64,000 nt of DNA from Scalesia atractyloides (Eukaryota; Streptophyta; Magnoliopsida; Asterales; Asteraceae), in NCBI GenBank assembly GCA_947069175.1, contig CAMTDV010000002.1, positions 12,144,988 through 12,208,987 of the forward strand, in the 5' to 3' direction. Below are positions 57,436 through 64,000 of this stretch, piece after piece. The position numbers and the translations under genes were made by a program. The stretch's first letter is position 1, and every line of letters begins with the position of its first letter. Below the pieces are notes generated by a model. That model had not been told where the DNA came from. It saw only the letters and a program-made list of their open reading frames with translations, and did no database searches.

Positions 57436-60400
57436 TGTCACACCCCGAAATTTACAACCAAACACCGGTGGGCCCGAGTGGGGAATATCGTGATGTAAGT
57501 TGATATGTTCATAGTCAATTAAACACAGCACAAAAGGAAGTCTTGGAGTTTAAATTACTATTACAAACCAAATGTTCAAAGTACGAAATGTAATATACAG
57601 ACGGCTTGTAATGGAAGATCCACAGGCGGATCGTAAAATGTACAAAAACGTATAATAGACTTTGGGCAGATCTAAGGATTTGCAAGATCCTCTTATATCA
57701 CTACTGAGCAGCTTCCAGCCTATTTCGTATTGTACCTGCAGCTTAGTCTTTTGAAAATACGTCAGCTTTCGCTGGTAAATACACCCGACTGACTCATTTT
57801 GAAAACACTTTTGAAAGGGTTTAAGTGCATAGGGCACGAACAATCTTTTATAACTTGGGAAAGTTAGCCTTTTAACCTTGTTAACAGATTCACATGTTTG
57901 TCCATACATATGGGGCCCAGTACAGAGACCGAGACATGATTAACGTACACACCACTTATGAACTCACGAAGGAACTATCCCCAACTAGTGGGTAAAAATA
58001 ATTTAGCATGAGCATCTGTCAGGTGTATGCCTGCACCCCGCGTTTTGGTCGTGGCCATTAACTAATGTAATGAGCCAAGGATATCTAGGACACGGTAGTT
58101 AACTCCCGATGTTTAAGTTATCTAACAAAACTGATTAAAACAGAATATGCGGATTTACTAGCCACAATCTGGCATTCAATTGATCCCATTTCCGACTAAG
58201 CGGTAATATTTTACCATAACCAAGCCCTTATAGGGGAAATAAGTCAAGAGTTTACCTGAGCCAGTCTTGATTTTAAAAATGCAAGACTCAATATCTTAGC
58301 CGTATCCAAAATGAAATAAGTGCAGATAGCATTTACCAGAAGTCTCTAGTCTGGATTATGGCATAAGCTAACCAATTAAAATGCTAACGGTCTTAATTTA
58401 AGTCATAGACTTAGACCGACTAGCGTACAGGATCAAAACGGTATAATACGCTAGATTAAGCGATGACCGGATAGAATGTGTTTAAACCCAACAAGTACTA
58501 TGACTTGTATAATATGGGTAAACCATAAGCATTCTGGATTTTGAGACTAAAATGATAAGGTTAAACCCGTTTCGGTTAATTTCCGTAAACTAGTTACATA
58601 TACTTAACCGCGCGCATATAGGCGATATCGGGTAACCGGATAAGTCATGGACAAGTTCTATATGCCATTATACTTTAAATAAATTGTAATATTATTAGGA
58701 TATCAACTTACATGCTCGTTAAGGTTTTAAAATGAAATTTTGCCTCATAAGGGCGTTTTGGTAATTATATACCGTATAAAAGAAACTTGAATATATTTTA
58801 ATGTTATGATCATAAGTATTCTGGAAAAATAATCAATTTATAATATAATATCAGTAAGATATTGATTATAGGTGTAACTTATCACTTATGACCAAACTAT
58901 GCACCGTAGGGGCATTTTGGTTATTTTACTCATAGTTTTATAATTTATTTGGGATTCTGAGTTTATATCATGTACCTACTATAAAAATATTTGAAATGAG
59001 TTTTAAAATCAGTAGGTAACAAGTCTTGGTTGATAGATATGGTTTAAAACCATACTATGCGCCGAAACGGCGTTTATGTCGTAAAATGACGATTTGTTTG
59101 AAGTTTAATAAAAAGTGATGTTAAGATCAGGTTTATATGTTTTAGATATGTTATTTAATATAACATATTATTAGGTAAAAGATTTGATATGAAAAGGTAT
59201 GATTAAAACCATTTTATGTGCCATAAGGGCTTTATCGTCATTTATCGTCATAACACAAGAACTTGTACGTAAACTCAGTATATAATGTGACTTGACATCC
59301 CAAATAATCTTACTTATGATATTTCATCAGTAGGTAGTTCATTTTCAAGTTCATTGTCATCTAAAATCTTATTTTATGCAAAAAGAGCATTTTAGTCAAA
59401 TATGGCATAATAACGGAACTTGTGCACAAACTCATATTCTGATTATGATCATGTAATATAACCTTGGAGGGTCATGTTACATCATATTACGATCATACTA
59501 TAACCTTAGATCAGTAGCTAACTAATCTAAATCGGGTCAGAATCGAAAGTCAAGGCAAAAGTCAAACTTTGCGACTTTCGGTTGCGAACCGACCCTATAA
59601 CTGAAATTGACGAGCCGAACATGTTTTCACATGTTCTAATAATTATTACCAACTTATTTAAGTGTCAAAACATGTTTCATAACATATATAAGCTCAGGTT
59701 ATAATATTTTTGAAAAACGGTCTGTTTGACTTTTTAATATTAAAACTTTGACCCATCAATTGGTCTAGTAAACGTGATCTTTAGGAGGTGCCCTTTATAG
59801 GGATTAACACCTATCTTATTACGATCACTTGGGCATGTTCGTTGCGAACAATGGCTGGACCCTAATGGTTTTAACCGAAAGTCAAGGCGTTTTTCGTAAA
59901 ACGCTTGACTTTTGGCTATAGAAGCCTATAAACGAAAATGCAAGAGAAATGAACACTTACAAGTGATTCCTAGGATGAAATAGAGTTAAGTTGGATACTC
60001 CTTTCAGTTAGAAACTTCCAAATGAGGGAGATAGAATGAGAATGAGAAAGGTGCAAGTTCAAATGGTGAATCAATGCACCTATTTATAGTTTGGGAGCTT
60101 GAAGGAGGTGATGTCAGGTGTTAGGGAGTGTTAGAGGGAGCTTACAAGTGTCCTAAAACGTGGCAAAGCAGTTTGGAAGTCCATGATTTCGAATCAAATG
60201 GTTTTTGGCAAGATGTGTGGAGTCTAGGCAAAAATTCTGCAGACACAGTTCTCTCGCGCCCCGCGAGAGACTAGGCCCATGTCTCTCGCGGCCCGCGAGC
60301 GCCTCCTGGGAACTTTCAAAAGTTGCCACATTTAGCCCCTCAACTTATTAAACCTCTAAAACACCTTTATACGCATAATTAGCCCTCCGTAGCCAACATT

Positions 60401-60857
60401 TGGCGTACCCGGGAGAATGCCCGGACATTGTCAAGCCCTTGGTTCGTTAAAAGGTCATTCAGAGGTATGAATTAACATGTTGACACTTTTAACTCCTCCA
60501 TTGTCCAACTTTTACATATATACAGAATTAGTCCCTCTCGTCCAACCAGTGGCTCATATGAGAGTTAGGACTTTGTAAAGGATCACTCAGAGGCTCAGTA
60601 TAAGCATGTTGACTATGATGGTCACTCAGAGGCTAAGCATGTTGACACTAATGGTCACTCAGAGGCTAAGTTTAAGCATATTGACACTAATGGTCACTCA
60701 GAGGCTCGGTTTATGCATGTTGACACCAGAGAGTCACTCAGAGGTTTAGTTTGAGCATGTTGACACCTTTAGTCCTTATTAGTCTTTAATAGACTTAATA
60801 TAAAAAGCAATGACACGTGTCACTATATTATTGGACACGATTTGACGAGGTGTTACA
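57436..60857 (-). mobile_element. 5' LTR of A2 (family A, inverted)
   Basis: 3422 bp on the minus strand, TGTAACACCTCGTCAAATC to GGGGTGTGACA. Both ends match 53517-55478 inverted. It holds a GC-rich block (60252-60302) with TCTCTCGCGGCCCGCGAG, shared with the Athila-like LTR. The 3' LTR of A2 is not in the window in this orientation. Confidence 0.92.
60582..60768 (-). repeat. Five ~37-bp tandem repeats in the A2 LTR
   Basis: Inverted copies of the family A array (GGTCACTCAGAGGCTAAG plus GCATGTTGACAC). Confidence 0.85.
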
Positions 60858-61689
60858 TCAAGGATGAAAATGATTCAATAATGAAATTTGACCTGAAATG
60901 ACAAAAATGAAACCACAATGACCTAAATGACAGTTAACTCAACTTAATATATGTTAAAACTCAAATAACCTGTTTTAACTTTTACACATTCAATAACAAT
61001 ACTGTGTGGTGTACATTACACAGTCGTGTCCTTATATCTCAAAATTTTCCTTTTGATACGATTATGTGCCTCTATAGTATGTAGTTGTGTCCTTTGAGAC
61101 TTTGAGTACCAAATTTCCAAATTTATCGGTAAGTCATTATTATGTAACTAAAACGTACTCAATCATATGTTACAATGATAATATAAACTAGTTTATAGTG
61201 AAAACATCATTAGTGTTTGTATTTTGTAAATTGCAATACTAACACATCTCATTTGCATGCGCTATCATTTGCAAAACAAGGGAAATAATCATCTTTTTCT
61301 ATGAAAAAAAAACTTCCTTTAGTTCTTTATTTCCAAATGATAAAATTGTAATAATTTTTATAAAACATGCTTGTTTTAGATGTTATCTTTGTATGTTTTC
61401 TGAACGATAAAAATTAAATTAGCTCTATAAAGTATAGTTGGTCCCCCAAAAGAATCACTTTTTGCCATTTCCTTATTTTACAGGTAATTATAGATTAAAA
61501 ATATATTTATGACAATCTGGTTTCCTAGGAAACTTGAAATAAAATTCTAGTTGTGTCTAAAAACTAGTTTAGTTACATATATATATAAGTAATGCCTTAC
61601 AATGTTACGTGTTATATACTTATATGCATTATTTTTATTTATATTTTTTAATTATATTATTCTTATTTTTACGACTAAAATAAAGGCTA
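60858..61689. other. AT-rich DNA, nothing recognised
   Basis: No ORF with recognisable product, no repeat boundary and no terminal duplication of A2 could be identified (flank TCAAG at 60858-60862). Confidence 0.5.
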
Positions 61690-61998
61690 TTTGTGTACCT
61701 TTTAATGGAGCTCTTAATGGTTCAGACCTCTTACTAATTCAACGCCTAATAGTTCAAATTGTTTGTTTCGCGAGCAAATGGCTAAATGGTTTAGACATTT
61801 GCCTTTGAATAGTTAAGCATTATACAGAGTTTGAATGGTTAAGACCTCTAATCTGAATTGGTCAGAAAATTTGTCTCTGAACGATAAGCATTATGCTGGC
61901 TCTTAATGGTTCAGACCTCTTGCTGGTTCAGCACTAAATGATTCAGACTTGTTACTACTTCAGTACTTAACCATTTAGTAGTTGCCAAACAGCCCCTA
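61690..61998 (-). mobile_element. Possible hAT-type MITE remnant
   Basis: On the minus strand it begins AGGGGCTGTTTGGCAACTAC, the type of terminus seen in many plant hAT-like MITEs. It contains two direct copies of AGAGGTCTGAACCATTAAGA about 189 bp apart. The other terminal repeat and a target duplication are not evident, so it is probably truncated. Confidence 0.4.
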
Positions 61999-62430
61999 AG
62001 ATGACTAATATAATTTTTCTTAAACATTAATTGTTGCTACTTGTGTGAACACGAGTAAATATATAGAAGGCGTACATGAAAAGGCTAAAAAATGTTTGTG
62101 GAACATACAATTGATAAGAACATGACACATAGATTTTACGGTGAAGGTATATAAACAAACATCCGTTAGATTAAAATTGATTTTAGATTTAGATGCACGA
62201 TCACTTCGTTCATGCTTGAGTCACCAAAAACTTGAAAGCATTGCTGTTATAATATATTTAAATGTATGATTGTAACTAGTTTATACTCACCATTACGATA
62301 ACAATAAATCAATATTTAAAATAAAGTTGTTTTTTAACACACACTCAAAATTAAAAATAATAGAATTATCTAATGGCATAATAATTCTAAAACATATAAA
62401 ATATATAAAAGTTATCTAAACTTAACAACA
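61999..62430. other. AT-rich DNA, nothing recognised
   Basis: No coding or repeat signal supported. Confidence 0.5.
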
Positions 62431-62543
62431 ATGGAGGTTATGTCTCTTTTGATCTTTTAATCCCTGTAGCTTCTTGGTTAACAAGAATGGAGGTTATTTC
62501 TCTTTTGATCTTTTAATTGATACCTGCAGCTTCTTGTTATATA
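62431..62543. repeat. Two tandem copies of a 56-bp unit
   Basis: ATGGAGGTTATGTCTCTTTT... at 62431 and ATGGAGGTTATTTCTCTTTT... at 62487, both ending GCTTCTTG. Confidence 0.85.
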
Positions 62544-62830
62544 CGATCTCTTAAACGTCTCAATTTTAACAACTTAAAACTATAATCTATGGCCTAAGAT
62601 GCTTTGTTTACAAGTCTAATTCAATATGTGTATTGTTACTATCATATAGTTTTAATAGTTACATTGTTTATTTTTTATATACTAGGAGAATGTATACGCA
62701 ATGCGGCAGAAGCGACACATCATATTACGATACTTGTTTTTGTCAGTTTTCTTATTCGTATAACATTTATTACGGCATCATTGTGATAGATATACATCAA
62801 AAGTGAAGTAATCGGCTAATCCATTTCATT
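62544..62830. other. AT-rich DNA, nothing recognised
   Basis: Short open frame only (to 62786), without recognisable motif. Confidence 0.5.
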
Positions 62831-63870
62831 GTGTTCTGCACGGTTTGATCAGTTCGGTTATTATCCTCAACCGAAGTCAAAACAAAAGTCATCGGTTAGT
62901 CTATTTTATTAATCAATTGGTTTCGATTAAACACTTCGGTTTATTCAGTTAGATTGACGGTTTTTTTTTTGCTTTATTTAATTTTAGTTATAGCAAAAAC
63001 CAAATTTGAACTAAAACTTTTACTTATAAATATATGAAATTGAGGTATAAATACATGAAATGAAAGTATAAATATATGAAATGAAGATATAAAATATGGA
63101 ATATATGAACTGGATGTATAAAAGCTAGAAATATACTATAATATGAATGATTCGGTTCGGTTCAGCTAATTTTGGTTAAATGATAGTACAAAAAAATTGA
63201 CAACTGGTTTTTGGTTAATTCGGTTTTTAGTTAATTTACTTTTTGGTTGATTTCGGTTCACTTTCGTCTGTTTTCAGTTGGTTTAGGTTAACGTTTTAGT
63301 CATTGCTCACCGATAACCGATTTTGGTTAATAACCGATATGTGCGCGCGCGATGCGGTGGGAAACACAGACATTTCCAAAGTGTGCATTGTTCGGCTGGT
63401 TAGATTATTATCCTCAATCGAAATCGAGGTTATCGATTAGTTTATTTTATTAACCAATCCATTTTCAGTTAATCGGTTTGGTTTATTTAGTTAGATTAGT
63501 AAGATTAATGGTTTTTTGCTTTGATTCATTTAGTTTCGGTTCATAGTCAAAACTAAAGTTGGGTTAAAACTTTTTATTAGAAATACATAAAATTTAGGTA
63601 TAAATACATAAAAGTGATGTATAGGTACATGAAATGGAGATATAAATACATAAGGGGTATAAATATAAAATACATGAACTGGAGGTATAAAAACTATAAA
63701 TATATGAAAACATAAATGGCTTGGTTCAGTTAATTTTGATTAAATGAGGGTACAAAAAATCGATAACCGTTTTCGGTTAATTGAGGCTTCAGTTAATCAG
63801 TTTTCAGTTAATAAAGTTGTTGGTTGATTTCGGTTCGGTTTCAGTTAACGATATGATATTACTCACAATT
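62831..63870. repeat. Diverged tandem duplication, period ~547 bp, of GGTTCGGTT-rich DNA
   Basis: TTATCCTCAA at 62861 and 63408 anchor two collinear copies. Each has a T-rich CGGTTTATTCAGTTAGATT part, a ladder of TATAAATAYATGAAAT units (63025-63125 and about 63575-63715) and a final stretch of GGTTAATTCGGTTTT-type words. A CGCGCGCG run at about 63344-63350 lies between the copies. Confidence 0.7.
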
Positions 63871-64000
63871 GTTAATCATGTAATATGTCAATTTTTTAAT
63901 TAAAAAAACTATAGCAGGTCTAACGTGGTCGAAAACCGATGATAAATCGTATTTAAGTTTATGTTTTTACATGACTTTTGGTTTCGAATGGCCTACTTTT
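63871..64000. other. AT-rich DNA, nothing recognised
   Basis: No supported feature up to the window end. Confidence 0.5.

Overview
This window looks like nuclear DNA of a flowering plant, most likely a eudicot. Asteraceae is my guess from the general look of the gag and LTR sequences, and I cannot confirm it. It is a gene-free heterochromatin-type block: I find no host protein gene, rRNA or ordinary tRNA gene. Almost everything is LTR retrotransposon, much of it nested. Four groups can be told apart. (a) Family A is a Ty3/gypsy group whose LTRs begin TGTAACACCTCG and use an initiator-Met tRNA primer. (b) Family B is a Ty3/gypsy chromovirus, probably Tekay/Del-like. Its LTRs are about 2.6-2.7 kb, begin TGTAACATCCGT or TGTAACATTTG and end GGGTGTGACA, with the same primer type. 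(c) One Athila-like element has 1.7 kb LTRs and a tRNA-Asp-type primer site. (d) A decayed minus-strand Ty3/gypsy element is called D here.

Layout. 1-2026 is a broken family A pol (A1) ending in a polypurine tract and its 3' LTR. Seven bases into that LTR sits a solo family B LTR, S1 (2034-4695), with a perfect TAACA duplication. The A1 LTR resumes at 4701 and stops at 5122. 5123-8390 is element D. 8391-53508 is the Athila-like element: 5' LTR 8391-10109, internal pieces at 10110-13104, 38774-39528 and 50221-51801, and 3' LTR 51802-53508. Two blocks of family B DNA sit inside it. Block 1 (13105-38773) is E1. E1's gag is interrupted after codon 33 by E2 (16693-35684, perfect CTGAC duplication), and E2's 5' LTR is interrupted by E3 (18524 to about 26659). 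That gives four nesting levels. Block 2 (39529-50220) is E4 plus a second partial pol copy. Both blocks end on the right in pol sequence fused straight to Athila DNA, so deletions removed their 3' ends and most of the Athila pol. 53517-55478 is a shortened family A LTR. 55479-60857 is an inverted family A element (A2) with a proline-rich ORF, primer site and 3.4 kb LTR. 60858-64000 is AT-rich DNA with a possible hAT-type MITE remnant and two tandem duplications.

How the parts work. In a complete element the LTRs carry promoter and polyadenylation signals, the primer-binding site starts minus-strand DNA synthesis, gag forms the particle, pol supplies protease, reverse transcriptase, RNase H and integrase, and the polypurine tract starts plus-strand synthesis. 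E2 is the best-preserved copy: one open frame of 1536 codons, near-identical LTRs and an intact target-site duplication, but with a stop in its chromodomain-like tail. Every other copy is clearly broken.

The most unusual thing here is the family B LTR. Each of the six copies long enough to show it carries an antisense tRNA-like block near its 5' end and three sense tRNA-like units. The sense units are spaced about 169 bp apart, and each has a TATA-like box about 35 bp upstream where I checked. In other words, the LTR appears to contain a repeated array of Pol III-type promoter elements.
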